64,000 nt of DNA from Brevibacillus sedimenti (GTDB taxonomy: Bacteria; Bacillota; Bacilli; Brevibacillales; Brevibacillaceae). Below, piece by piece: positions 7,933 to 17,079 of the stretch. Both the position numbers and the translations under genes were made by a program. The stretch spans positions 3,163,001 through 3,227,000 of the forward strand of contig NZ_CP064048.1 of assembly GCF_020923495.1 (NCBI RefSeq), written 5' to 3'. The stretch's first letter is position 1. Each line of letters opens with the position of its first letter. Under the pieces are notes generated by a model. It ran no database searches. It worked only from the letters and a program-made list of their open reading frames with translations, and was not told the origin of the DNA.

Positions 7933-9459
7933 CTACGCTTCTTCGTTGACGACTACCTGACGGCCGCGCAGTTTCAATATCATCGGCACGACCAGCCACA
8001 ACAACGCACAGGCGAGAAAGATCGCAGACAGCGGCTTTTGCAGGAAAATCAGGAAGTCGCCATTGGATGTCGTGAGGGCGCGCCGCATGTTGTTTTCAAT
8101 CATTGGTCCCAATACCAGGCCCAGCACCAATGGCGCAAGCGGGAAATCGTTTTTCGCCAGCAGATACCCCGCCACCCCGCAGGCGATCAGCAGCATCAGG
8201 TCAAACGTGCTGATCTGCACCGCGTAGACACCGAACACGGAAATCGCGATGATCAGCGGAATCAGGTACTGAGGGGGCGTCTCGATGATTTTGGCAAAGA
8301 CTTTGACCAGCGGCAGGTTGAGTATCAGCAGCATTACGTTGCCGATGAACATGCTGGCGATCAGCCCCCAGGCCACCTGCGGGTGATCGGAAAAGAGCAG
8401 CGGACCGGGCTGGACATTGTACATCAGGAGCGCTCCCATGAGGATCGCCGTCGTCCCGGAGCCGGGAATCCCGAGGGTAAGCAGCGGAATCATCGCTCCG
8501 CCGGACGCCGCGTTGTTGGCCGACTCCGGAGCGGCCACACCTTCAATCGCCCCTTTGCCGAACCGTTCCGGCTGTCTGCTCACCTTTTTCTCCACGATAT
8601 AGGAAAAGAACGACGCCAGCGTCGCGCCCGCGCCCGGCAGGAGGCCGATGAAAAAGCCCAGCAGGGACCCCCTTGCGATCGGGGCGGCACTTCGCTTCAA
8701 GTCCGCTTTGGTCGGCAGGATGCGGTCCACCTTGATCAGTTGCGCTTCCGTTCCGTCCGCCTCGAGAATGGTCTTGAACACTTCGCCGAGCGCAAACAGC
8801 CCGACGGCAATCGTCAGGAATTCCAACCCTTGGTACAGGTCGGGAATATCGTAGGTAAACCGCGCTACGCCGGACACGTTGTCGATACCGATCGTCGCCA
8901 GCAACAGGCCGAAGACGGTCATGATCAGCGCCTTGGTCATCGACTTCCCGCCCAGGCCGCTGACCGCGCACAGCCCCAGTATCATCAGCGAAAAGTATTC
9001 GGCCGGGCCGAACGTGAGGGCCACTTCGGACAGCGGCTGCGCCAAAAACACCAGGGCCACCAGCGCCACTATACCGGCGACGAATGAACCGATTGCCGCA
9101 ATCGACAGGGCAGCTCCCGCGCGCCCCTGCCGCGCCATCTGATAGCCGTCCAGCGTCGTAACGACGGAGGATGACTCGCCGGGCGTATTGAGCAGGATCG
9201 ACGTGGTGGAACCGCCGTACATCGCGCCATAGTAAACTCCCGCGAGGAGGATCAGCGCACTTGCTGCGGCCTGTTCGGGAGACAGCCCGTTTGTCAGCGA
9301 GGCGGTAACCGGCAGCAGCAGCGCCACCCCGCTCATCGGGCCGATGCCGGGCAGCACCCCGACCGACGTCCCGATCAGCACACCGACAAAGGCGTAGACG
9401 AGATTGTGCCATTGCAGGGCAATCGTGAAGCCATCCGCCAAATACTGCAAAGCTTCCAT
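7933..9459 (-). CDS. tctA: Tripartite tricarboxylate transporter permease TctA
   Basis: Large membrane subunit (508 residues, about twelve hydrophobic segments) of a TTT-type secondary transporter working with a periplasmic-type binding lipoprotein and TctB. Family motifs visible include GVLPGIGPMSG near residue 35 and GLLPGAGAT near residue 265, the two glycine-rich repeats of TctA. RBS AGGGAGGG precedes the ATG, which lies 12 bases after tctB. Last gene of a block starting with the two-component system at 13482. Substrate cannot be read from sequence; citrate or another carboxylate is likely. Confidence 0.93.
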   Translation of the reverse strand: MEALQYLADGFTIALQWHNLVYAFVGVLIGTSVGVLPGIGPMSGVALLLPVTASLTNGLSPEQAAASALILLAGVYYGAMYGGSTTSILLNTPGESSSVVTTLDGYQMARQGRAGAALSIAAIGSFVAGIVALVALVFLAQPLSEVALTFGPAEYFSLMILGLCAVSGLGGKSMTKALIMTVFGLLLATIGIDNVSGVARFTYDIPDLYQGLEFLTIAVGLFALGEVFKTILEADGTEAQLIKVDRILPTKADLKRSAAPIARGSLLGFFIGLLPGAGATLASFFSYIVEKKVSRQPERFGKGAIEGVAAPESANNAASGGAMIPLLTLGIPGSGTTAILMGALLMYNVQPGPLLFSDHPQVAWGLIASMFIGNVMLLILNLPLVKVFAKIIETPPQYLIPLIIAISVFGVYAVQISTFDLMLLIACGVAGYLLAKNDFPLAPLVLGLVLGPMIENNMRRALTTSNGDFLIFLQKPLSAIFLACALLWLVVPMILKLRGRQVVVNEEA

Positions 9460-9471
9460 GCGTCTCCCTCC

Positions 9472-9930
9472 CTACAAGCCAAGCCAGGTCGGAAAACCTG
9501 GCAGCGTTCCTTTCAGGATGTGCACGTAGACGGCGTAGACCCCGCCAGAAAAGGCAAGCGCGACAGCGGCCGACTTCCACCAACTGGCGCTGCCCATCAG
9601 CCGAAACCCGGCCAGCAAAAAGAAAAACGTGCTGATGACGTAACCAATATCCTCCAAAAACCAGGCGTACAAAACGGTCGCCAATAACATCAGCAAAAAG
9701 CGCTTGTGTCGGAGCACGACAGCAGACGTGACCGACTCCCGGTAGCGGAACGTCTCCCAAAACAGGCGAAGACTGAGCAGGATCAAAATGATGCCCAGCC
9801 CCATCGGAAACAGGTTGGGGCCAACTTCGCTGCCGTAGGCGCTGGTGGAAATGTCGCGGCTTTCCGCGACAAACAGCGCCCCGATCAAGGCAAAGAGGAT
9901 GCTGCTGGTGCGATCAAATGTCTTGTTCAT
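9472..9930 (-). CDS. tctB: Tripartite tricarboxylate transporter small subunit TctB
   Basis: The 152-residue small membrane subunit with four predicted membrane segments, including the GPNLFPMGLGIILILLSL stretch usual for the family. It partners TctA in the membrane. AGGAGG lies just before the ATG. A hairpin separates it from tctC, so it may be less expressed than the binding protein. Confidence 0.88.
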   Translation of the reverse strand: MNKTFDRTSSILFALIGALFVAESRDISTSAYGSEVGPNLFPMGLGIILILLSLRLFWETFRYRESVTSAVVLRHKRFLLMLLATVLYAWFLEDIGYVISTFFFLLAGFRLMGSASWWKSAAVALAFSGGVYAVYVHILKGTLPGFPTWLGL

Positions 9931-9968
9931 GGTTACCTCCTCATGATGAATGAAAAAGACCGCAGAAT

Positions 9969-9987
9969 GGAGAGGGCTGCCCTCTCC
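9969..9987 (-). terminator. Intercistronic hairpin between tctC and tctB
   Basis: GGAGAGGG-CAG-CCCTCTCC on the minus strand is a perfect 8-bp stem starting right after the tctC stop codon. No T-run follows, so it more likely stabilises tctC mRNA or attenuates partially than terminates fully. This suits excess binding protein over permease. Confidence 0.5.
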
Positions 9988-11022
9988 TTACTTGGACATA
10001 CCCAGAGAAGTCAACAGCTCCTTGACCAATTTGTCCTGCTCTTCGAGGAAAGCTGTAAAGCTGGCGGAATCCCGGTATTCGCTCTCCCAGCCGTTTACAG
10101 CCAGCTCTTTTTTCCACGCCTCGCTCTCGGACAGTTCCTTTAATTTGGCATCCCAATAGGCCTTGGCGTCAGCCGGCATCTGGGCCGGGCCAAATACGCC
10201 GCGCCAGATGTTAAATTCGGCGTCAATCCCCTGCTCTATCAGCGTCGGCACGTCCTTCAGGTCACCGCCCAGCCGTGCGGGAGACGTGATGCCCAGCACA
10301 CGGATTTTGCCCGCTTTCAGGTACTCGCCCACGCTGGATGCGTCAGTCGCGATCATGTCCGCGTTGCCGCCGAGCAGCGCCGCCATCGCTTCGCCGCCGC
10401 CGTCGTAGGAGACGTATTTGACTGCTTTCGGATCAATGCCATATTTGGCTGCCGGCAATACAGCGATTAGATGATCCATCGAGCCGGGAGCCGACCCGCC
10501 CGCCACTGTGACGGCAGACGGATTTTCCTTGATGGCCGCAAGCAGGCTCTTCACGTCCTGATACGGCGAGTCCGCCTTGACCACGAGGGCGCCGTAATCC
10601 CTGGTCAACTGTGCCAGCGGAGTGACGTCGCGGAACCCAAACGGGCTGTTGCCCTCCTTCTTGTTGTGGTTGATCAAGATTGGCGGTGAGTTGACAAACA
10701 GCCGGTACGCGTTCCCTTTTTCCTTGCTGACGTAATCGGCGAGAAAGACCACACCGCCGCCGCCCGGCTTGTTTTCCACCGTAATCGCCTGATTGACCAG
10801 CTTGCTCTCGCCGAGCACCTTGGCGACGGAGCGGGCGGTCTTGTCCCAGCCCCCTCCCGCGCCGGACGGAGCGACGATGACGATCGGCTTGTCCGGATAC
10901 CCGGAACCAGCCGAGCCCCCCTGCCCGGTGGCAGTGCTATTTGTGCCGTTCCCCCCGCCGCACGCGACAAGCGCCAGGCTTATGACGACGGACAGCGCTG
11001 TCAGAGTGATTCGTTTTTTCAT
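9988..11022 (-). CDS. tctC: Tripartite tricarboxylate transporter binding lipoprotein TctC
   Basis: Extracytoplasmic solute receptor of the Bug/TctC family, 344 residues. The signal peptide ends in LVACGGG with the lipidated Cys21. The mature part shows PDKPIVIVAPSGAGGGWDKTAR and the VAGGSAPGSMDH and DGGGEA loops that hold carboxylate ligands. The ATG at 11022 has GAAGGGGG upstream; the longer frame upstream has no signal sequence. Captures the substrate outside the membrane and hands it to TctAB. Confidence 0.92.
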   Translation of the reverse strand: MKKRITLTALSVVISLALVACGGGNGTNSTATGQGGSAGSGYPDKPIVIVAPSGAGGGWDKTARSVAKVLGESKLVNQAITVENKPGGGGVVFLADYVSKEKGNAYRLFVNSPPILINHNKKEGNSPFGFRDVTPLAQLTRDYGALVVKADSPYQDVKSLLAAIKENPSAVTVAGGSAPGSMDHLIAVLPAAKYGIDPKAVKYVSYDGGGEAMAALLGGNADMIATDASSVGEYLKAGKIRVLGITSPARLGGDLKDVPTLIEQGIDAEFNIWRGVFGPAQMPADAKAYWDAKLKELSESEAWKKELAVNGWESEYRDSASFTAFLEEQDKLVKELLTSLGMSK

Positions 11023-11188
11023 ACTGAAGCCCCCTTCTCCAACGTTTTTTGTAAGCGCATCCAAAACTGAGATAAACGTAGCACGCTGGAGGGAGGCTGA
11101 ACAGTTTATGTTCATAAGTAATATTTTGAATATTTTGTTCATTTTTTCATATTGTGCACCGCTGGCGTCCCGCGTCCGGGAATCCATC
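11023..11188 (-). promoter_or_regulatory. AT-rich control region upstream of tctC
   Basis: Between the response regulator stop and tctC, 11100-11155 is markedly AT-rich in a GC-rich neighbourhood, with repeated ATGAAC and AATATT words. This is where a CitT/DctR-type regulator would be expected to act. No clear sigma-A hexamers were found. Confidence 0.4.
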
Positions 11189-11875
11189 TCACAGCAACCT
11201 GTATTTTCGCTCCGGCCGTCCTACGGTACCGTACACCAGATCGGCCTGCGCTTTTCCTTCTGCCACCAGGTACTCCAGGTAGCGGCGCGCCGTGGTGCGG
11301 CTGGTGCCAATCTCCCGGCCCACCTCTTCGGCGGAGAGGCCCAACTTGTCCGCCCGTTTGATGGCGCTGATCACCTTGTCCAGTGTAAGCGCGTCAATCC
11401 CCTTGGGAATGAGCGAATCGCGCGGCTTCGCGCTCGCAAGCCGCCGGGTCAACATCCGGTCGATCTCTTCCTGGTCCACCTCGCCCGCTTCCCGGGTGCG
11501 CCAGAAATGCTCCCGGTAGCTCTCCAACCGTTCGCGGAAGCGTTCAAACACCAGCGGTTTGACGATGTAGTCGTACACCCCGCCGCGCAGGGCGTGCTGC
11601 ACCATCTCGATCTCCTTGGCGGCAGTGATCATGATAATGTCCAACTCGCGATGCTGCTGCCTCATCTGCCAGACCAGCTCGGTCCCCAACGTGTCCGGCA
11701 GATAGACGTCCAAGAGGACCAGGTGCGGCTTGGCACGGGCGATCAGTTCCTTGGCCTCCTCCCCGCTGGTCGCGGTGGCGATGACGCGAAATCCTTCGAT
11801 CTTTTCCACAAACCGCCGATTAATGTCAATGATGCGAATGTCATCTTCCACGATTACTACCTCTACGGGCTTCAT
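11189..11875 (-). CDS. Response regulator, CitT/DctR/MalR family
   Basis: 228-residue transcriptional regulator with an N-terminal receiver domain (EDD at 10-12, phospho-acceptor Asp56 in LVLLDVYLP, Lys in YIVKPL) and a C-terminal helix-turn-helix of the CitB type (LSAEEVGREIGTSRTTARRYLEYL). The ATG overlaps the kinase stop as ATGA and has GGAGGG upstream. Its position next to tctCBA indicates that it controls the transporter in response to external carboxylate. Confidence 0.92.
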   Translation of the reverse strand: MKPVEVVIVEDDIRIIDINRRFVEKIEGFRVIATATSGEEAKELIARAKPHLVLLDVYLPDTLGTELVWQMRQQHRELDIIMITAAKEIEMVQHALRGGVYDYIVKPLVFERFRERLESYREHFWRTREAGEVDQEEIDRMLTRRLASAKPRDSLIPKGIDALTLDKVISAIKRADKLGLSAEEVGREIGTSRTTARRYLEYLVAEGKAQADLVYGTVGRPERKYRLL

Positions 11876-13482
11876 GCTTTTCCCTCCGTTCTTTTGCCGA
11901 GCGACACCGTAAACAACGCGCCGCCCCACTCGCTTTTTCCGATCAGAATGTACCCGCCCAACTCCTCGACGATGCCTTTCACCTTGGCCAGCCCGATGCC
12001 GCGATGCTCGCCCGGTTTGGTCGAAAAGCCGTGCTCAAAAATCTTCTCCCGCATCGAGTCGTCCACGCCCGGCCCGGAGTCTTCCACTTCAAACAAAATC
12101 TCGCTGCCGGCGTCCGACAGGTAGCATTCCACCACTTTGGGGCCGGATTTCATCTCCCCAACTGCTTCCAATGCGTTTTGTATCAGATTGCCCAGCATTA
12201 CGACCACCTGCTGCCGATTGATGTCGGGCGGCAGCTCCTTCAACCGGCTGTCCCGATTGACAGAAAACTGAATTTTCAGTTCCTTGGCCCGATTGTGCAT
12301 GCCCAACAGCAGCGCCCCGATCAGCGGGTCAGGCACCTGCTTGGCGAGGAACAGGACCAGTTCCTGCTCCGCCGAAGTCTCACTCGTGATCAGTTCGATC
12401 GCTTCCTGAATCGACCCCAACTGCAGCAGGCCGGAGATCGTATACAGAAGATTGTGAAATTCGTGCGTCTGCGCTCGCAGCACGTCCGCATACCGCCGCG
12501 CCTGGGACAGTTCGGACGTCAACTGGTCAATTTCCGATTTGAGGCGGAAGCTGCTGACGACGCCGACCACCTTGCCCATCCACTTGATCGGTACGCGGTT
12601 GACGATGATCTCTTTTCCGGCAATCGTGCTCTCCCGGTCCAACTGATGCTCCCCGGACTCCAGCACCTCCAGCATCCGGCTGTCCGGCAAAAGCTCCAGG
12701 ATCGGCTTGTCCCGCAGTTCTTCGTCCGGCAGGTCCAGAATCTGGATCGCTGCCTTGTTGGCCATCGTCACCTTGCCGTGGCGGTTGATGGCGATAATCC
12801 CCTCGCGGACCGATTCCAGCACGGCATTTCGCTCCATGTACAAGGAGGCGATCTCCTCCGGCTCCAGGCCGAGGATGGCCCGCTTGACGCACCGGCTCAG
12901 CCAGATCGCACCGGCCGTGCCAAACAGAACGCCAAGGGCAAGAATCAGCATCACCCTTTGCTGGTAGCTGTCGATCGCCGCTTCGATATCCTCCAGCAGA
13001 AAGCCGACCGAGACGACCCCGATCACGTCCCCTGTGTCGTTATGAATCGGCACTTTTCCCCGCAATGACGGCCCCAGGCTGCCCACGGCTTTGGAGACGT
13101 AAGACTGGCCGTGCAGCAGCGCCGGTTCGTTGTCGCCGCCCACCATTTCCCGGCCGATGCGGTCCGGCAGCGGATGGGCAACGCGTATCCCGTTCCGGTC
13201 TCCCACCACGACGAACTCGGCGTCCGCTTGCATGCGCACATTCTCCGCGATCGGCTGGATAATCTGCGTGGGGTGGCCGGTGGCAAAAGCGCCGCGCACC
13301 TGCGGCAGATTGGCCATGATCTTGGCCACGCTCAGGGCGCGTTTTCCCACCTGGTCTTCGATCGTGGCCGCAATCATCGAAGAAAACACCGCGCCCATCG
13401 ATCCGATCAAGACGATGATGACAAGCGTCATCAGCAGAATCATTCGCGTTTGCAGCGTCAGGCGCAATCGTGCTGAAATCAT
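11872..13482 (-). CDS. Sensor histidine kinase, CitS/DcuS family
   Basis: 536-residue membrane kinase. Segment one is near residues 10-30, then an extracytoplasmic PAS-like (CitA/sCACHE) ligand domain with a V-HP-DR-G-type stretch, a second membrane segment near 175-195, a cytoplasmic PAS domain, and the Spo0B-like helix with phospho-acceptor His340 in THEFHN. HATPase boxes DSGPGVD and GIGLAKV follow. It is translationally coupled to the response regulator. Known relatives sense citrate, malate or fumarate; the ligand here is inferred to be the Tct substrate. Confidence 0.92.
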   Translation of the reverse strand: MISARLRLTLQTRMILLMTLVIIVLIGSMGAVFSSMIAATIEDQVGKRALSVAKIMANLPQVRGAFATGHPTQIIQPIAENVRMQADAEFVVVGDRNGIRVAHPLPDRIGREMVGGDNEPALLHGQSYVSKAVGSLGPSLRGKVPIHNDTGDVIGVVSVGFLLEDIEAAIDSYQQRVMLILALGVLFGTAGAIWLSRCVKRAILGLEPEEIASLYMERNAVLESVREGIIAINRHGKVTMANKAAIQILDLPDEELRDKPILELLPDSRMLEVLESGEHQLDRESTIAGKEIIVNRVPIKWMGKVVGVVSSFRLKSEIDQLTSELSQARRYADVLRAQTHEFHNLLYTISGLLQLGSIQEAIELITSETSAEQELVLFLAKQVPDPLIGALLLGMHNRAKELKIQFSVNRDSRLKELPPDINRQQVVVMLGNLIQNALEAVGEMKSGPKVVECYLSDAGSEILFEVEDSGPGVDDSMREKIFEHGFSTKPGEHRGIGLAKVKGIVEELGGYILIGKSEWGGALFTVSLGKRTEGKA

Positions 13483-13596
13483 CGTTGGTTCACCTCTCGT
13501 TCATCTTACCATCCCCCGCAGGAAAAAAGGTAGATTCGCCAGCGCCGTTCGTGTACAGTAGAGAGGGAATTGAAGCGGATGTGGAGGTTACGACAG

Positions 13597-15357
13597 ATGC
13601 ACGCAAATCTGCGTACGTTTATGGAACAACTGCGGCGATCCGGCCAGTTGGTGGAAATCGACGCGCCGGTTGACCCGTATTTGGAATTGGCGGAAATTCA
13701 CCGCCGCGTGATTGAAGACGGAGGACCAGCACTTCTGTTTACCAATGTAAAAGGCAAATCATTTCCCGTCGTCACCAACCTGTTTGGGACGGTGGAGCGG
13801 GTCGACATGGCGTTTGGCCCCAGACCGGAGTCGATCATCCGGGAGCTGGTGAACGGCCTGGACAAGCTCCTGCCGCCCAAGCTGTCGGGATTGTGGGAAC
13901 TGCGTTCGCCGCTCATGGGAATCTTGCGCACCGGGACCAGAACCGTGCCGCAATCCAAAGCACCGGTCATGGAGCTGTCCACGACCGACGTGGACATGAC
14001 CCAATTGCCGGCGCTCACAAGCTGGCATCTGGACGGCGGTCCGTTCGTCACCCTGCCGCTCGTCTACACGGAGCACCCCGAGACCAAAGAACACAACCTG
14101 GGCATGTACCGCATCCAGATCTACGACAAAAACACGACCGGCATGCACTGGCAGATTCACAAAGGCGGCGGTTTCCACTACCACGAGGCGGAAAAGCGGA
14201 ACCAGCCGCTCCCTGTGACGCTCACGATCGGCGGACCGCCGGCGCTGATCATTTCGGCCATCGCGCCGCTGCCAGAGATGGTGCCGGAATTGGTATTCGC
14301 TTCGCTGCTGATGGGTGACAAGCTGCATATGGCCGAAGTACCCAACCATCCGCACCGGATCGTGGCGGAAGCGGAGTTCGTCTTTGCCGGAGAAGTCCCG
14401 CCGCACACGCGCCGACCGGAAGGACCGTTCGGCGACCATTTTGGTTACTATTCCTGGACGCACGACTTTCCTGTCTTCCACGTAAAGCAGATGTGGCGGC
14501 GCAAAGACGCGATCTACCCGGCCACAGTCGTCGGCAAGCCTCGGCAGGAAGACTTCTTCATCGGAGAGTACCTGCAGCGGCTGCTGTCCCCGCTCTTCCC
14601 GATCGTCATGCCCGGCGTCAAGGCGCTGTGGACATACGGCGAGACCGGTTTCCACGCACTGGCCGGAGCGATCGTCAGGGAGAGCTATTACAAGGAAGCG
14701 ATGGCCCACGCGTTTCGCATCCTGGGTGAAGGACAGCTGACCCTGACCAAGTTTTTGATGGTGACGGACGTTCCGTGCGACCTGAGCAATTTCAAGCACT
14801 TGTTGGAAATCGTGCTCGCCCGCTTCCAGCCGGAGCGCGACCTCTTGATTGTAAACGACACGTCAAACGATACGCTCGACTACACAGGCCGCAAGTTCAA
14901 CCATGGCTCCAAGGGAGTCATGCTGGGCATCGGCGATCCGGTGCGTGAGCTGCCGCACGCGTACAGCGGCGAAGGCATCCCCGGCATTGCCAAAATCGAA
15001 GCGTTCTGCCCGGGCTGTCTGGTCATTTCTGGCCCCGGTTTTGAAGAACGGCCGGAACTGGGGGAAGAACTGCTGCCCTACGCCAACGAGCACCTGAGCG
15101 ACTGGCCGATGATCTGCATCGTGGATGACGCGTCCATCGCCGAGAGCCAGAGCCGCTTCCTCTGGACCGTCTTTACCCGCTTCGACCCGGCTCACGACCT
15201 GTACGCCCGTTCGACGATTGTCCGCAACAAGATCCGGTACGAGGGACCGCTCATCGTCGATGCCCGAATGAAGCCGTTTTATCCCGATGAAGTGGAGACC
15301 CGGCCCGACATCGCCGCTCTGGTGGATCGTCGCTGGAAGGAATATTTTCCCAAATAA
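13597..15357 (+). CDS. UbiD family decarboxylase
   Basis: Prenylated-FMN-dependent (de)carboxylase of 586 residues. Signatures are NLGMYRIQIYDK, which matches the cofactor/metal-binding strand, and RPEGPFGDHFGYYS, the conserved UbiD box with catalytic Glu. The ATG at 13597 follows GGAGG by nine bases; an upstream TTG would add nine residues. No UbiX-type prenyltransferase is in the window, so prFMN must come from elsewhere. It is divergent from the sensor kinase and 173 bases upstream of a nucleobase-type transporter. Substrate unknown: an aromatic or heteroaromatic carboxylate is most likely. Confidence 0.88.
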   Translation: MHANLRTFMEQLRRSGQLVEIDAPVDPYLELAEIHRRVIEDGGPALLFTNVKGKSFPVVTNLFGTVERVDMAFGPRPESIIRELVNGLDKLLPPKLSGLWELRSPLMGILRTGTRTVPQSKAPVMELSTTDVDMTQLPALTSWHLDGGPFVTLPLVYTEHPETKEHNLGMYRIQIYDKNTTGMHWQIHKGGGFHYHEAEKRNQPLPVTLTIGGPPALIISAIAPLPEMVPELVFASLLMGDKLHMAEVPNHPHRIVAEAEFVFAGEVPPHTRRPEGPFGDHFGYYSWTHDFPVFHVKQMWRRKDAIYPATVVGKPRQEDFFIGEYLQRLLSPLFPIVMPGVKALWTYGETGFHALAGAIVRESYYKEAMAHAFRILGEGQLTLTKFLMVTDVPCDLSNFKHLLEIVLARFQPERDLLIVNDTSNDTLDYTGRKFNHGSKGVMLGIGDPVRELPHAYSGEGIPGIAKIEAFCPGCLVISGPGFEERPELGEELLPYANEHLSDWPMICIVDDASIAESQSRFLWTVFTRFDPAHDLYARSTIVRNKIRYEGPLIVDARMKPFYPDEVETRPDIAALVDRRWKEYFPK

Positions 15358-15385
15358 TCGACTGTGTTCGACAGCAACAACCGAA

Positions 15386-15414
15386 CCCGGAACAGCTTGT
15401 TCCGGGCTTTTTAA
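15386..15414 (+). terminator. Terminator after the UbiD gene
   Basis: CCCGGAACA and TGTTCCGGG form a perfect 9-bp stem with a three-base loop, followed by CTTTTTAA. It separates the decarboxylase from the transporter gene. Confidence 0.85.
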
Positions 15415-15452
15415 TGTCCGAAAATTCTGTAATCACAGGTCATACAGCCCAA

Positions 15453-15458
15453 TATAAT
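15453..15458 (+). promoter_or_regulatory. -10 element of the NCS1 transporter gene
   Basis: A perfect TATAAT 73 bases before the start codon and after the preceding terminator. No convincing -35 at the right distance. Confidence 0.4.
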
Positions 15459-15530
15459 GTAGCATCCGGCGCCCAAGACAACCGATCGGCTTGGCCGCGC
15501 TCGGGATTATTCACAAAAGGAGGGATTGCG

Positions 15531-17021
15531 ATGAAGACACAGGTAGAGGTGGACGGCATCGTCACGTTGACGAAAGATGGCGAAAATTTGATCCGGGATA
15601 GTCCGCTGTACAACGACGGCCTCCGTCCCACAAACCGGGAGGAGCACAGCTGGACCACCTACAACTTCGCCAGTCTCTGGATCGGCATGTCCATCTGTCT
15701 GCCCACCTATGCGATGGCAGCCGGGCTCATCTCGCTTGGCATGAACTGGTGGCAGGCCATTTTGACGATCATTCTCGGCAACTGTATCGTCCTCATTCCT
15801 ATTTTGCTCAACTCTCACGCCGGAACGAAATTTGGCATTCCGTATCCGGTCTTCGCCCGTCTTTGGTTTGGCTCCAAAGGGGCTCACATTCCCGCCTTGG
15901 CCCGCGGTTTGATCGGCGCGGGATGGTTCGGCATCAACTGCTGGTTTGGCGGGACGGCCATCGACACCCTGCTGCAATCGTTGGGCGGCTGGGGCAACGT
16001 TCCCGGCCACACCTGGATCGCCTTTTTTGGCTTCTGGGCGCTGAACGTCTGGATCGCCTACCGCGGGCCGGAAGCGATCAGACGGATGGAGTTCTGGGCC
16101 GCGCCCACACTGATTGTCATGGGCCTGGCGCTGCTCGTCTGGGCGATCACCAAAGCGGGCGGCTGGGGACCGATGCTCTCCGCTCCGTCCAAACTGACCA
16201 CGACCGCCGACTTCCTGAAGGTGTTTTTCCCCGCCTTGACGGGCGCGATCGCCTTCTGGTCGACGATGGCGCTGAACATCCCGGACTTCTGCCGTTACGC
16301 CAAGAGTCAGAAAGCCCAAATGGTCGGACAGTCCGTCGCCCTGCCGACTACCATGGGCGGGTTCTCGTTCATCGGCGTGGCCGTAGCATCCGCCACAGTG
16401 GTCATCTACGGAGAAGCCATCTGGGACCCGGCAGCGGTGCTGGCCAAATTCTCCCCGCTGGCGATCTTTTTGGGAACATTGGGGATTATTTTGGCGACGC
16501 TGACGACAAACGTGGCAGCCAACGTCGTGGCACCGGCCCGCGCCTTTGAAAACCTGGTACCGCGCCGGATGTCGTTTGGCGCCGGAGCGATCCTCACCGG
16601 AATCATCGCCCTGCTGATGCAGCCATGGTACATCCTGGAGAACTTCAGCAACTACATCTTCCTCTGGTTGGGGACGTACGGGGCTCTGCTCGGTCCCATC
16701 GACGGGATCGCCATCGCCGATTACTGGCTGGTGCGCAAACGGCGCATCCATCTGGTTGAACTGTACCGGCTGAACGGCATGTATTCGTACAAAAGCGGTT
16801 ATAACATGCGGGCCATCTGGGCCATGCTGATCGGCATCGCCGTGCCGTTTGTCTGCAAGCTGATCCCCGGCCTGACCATTGTCTGGGACAACGCCTGGAC
16901 CTGCGGCCTGTTGATTTCCCTCGTCATCTACACCTGGCTGATGAAAAACACCCCGAACCGGATGAGCGCAGCAGACTACGAGAACATCACCGCCCGAAGC
17001 GTCGAGCAGCAGGCTTCCTGA
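15531..17021 (+). CDS. NCS1 family nucleobase/allantoin-type transporter
   Basis: 496-residue, twelve-segment cation-coupled permease. Family features are the N-terminal NREEHSWTTYNFASLWIGM stretch and GIPYPVFARLWFGSKGAHIPALARG, typical of uracil, allantoin and hydantoin carriers (PucI/Mhp1 type). The ATG at 15531 follows AAGGAGGG. A shared terminator separates it from the convergent chemotaxis gene. The pyrimidine degradation genes 2.6 kb downstream suggest that uracil or a related ring compound is carried; this is inference. Confidence 0.88.
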   Translation: MKTQVEVDGIVTLTKDGENLIRDSPLYNDGLRPTNREEHSWTTYNFASLWIGMSICLPTYAMAAGLISLGMNWWQAILTIILGNCIVLIPILLNSHAGTKFGIPYPVFARLWFGSKGAHIPALARGLIGAGWFGINCWFGGTAIDTLLQSLGGWGNVPGHTWIAFFGFWALNVWIAYRGPEAIRRMEFWAAPTLIVMGLALLVWAITKAGGWGPMLSAPSKLTTTADFLKVFFPALTGAIAFWSTMALNIPDFCRYAKSQKAQMVGQSVALPTTMGGFSFIGVAVASATVVIYGEAIWDPAAVLAKFSPLAIFLGTLGIILATLTTNVAANVVAPARAFENLVPRRMSFGAGAILTGIIALLMQPWYILENFSNYIFLWLGTYGALLGPIDGIAIADYWLVRKRRIHLVELYRLNGMYSYKSGYNMRAIWAMLIGIAVPFVCKLIPGLTIVWDNAWTCGLLISLVIYTWLMKNTPNRMSAADYENITARSVEQQAS

Positions 17022-17035
17022 GCGGCGCGCAAAAA

Positions 17036-17073
17036 AGACTGGCAGAACCAAACGTCCTGCCAGTCTTTGTTTT
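17036..17073. terminator. Terminator between convergent transporter and chemoreceptor genes
   Basis: AGACTGGCAG pairs perfectly with CTGCCAGTCT, with A-rich sequence on the left and TTGTTTTGTT on the right, so it can work in both directions. Confidence 0.85.
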
Positions 17074-17079
17074 GTTCGA

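Noticed and set aside
8038..9087. A 349-codon plus-strand frame opposite tctA
   Set aside because: Composition (His, Gln, Arg) is that of a reverse-complement shadow and tctA has clear family motifs.
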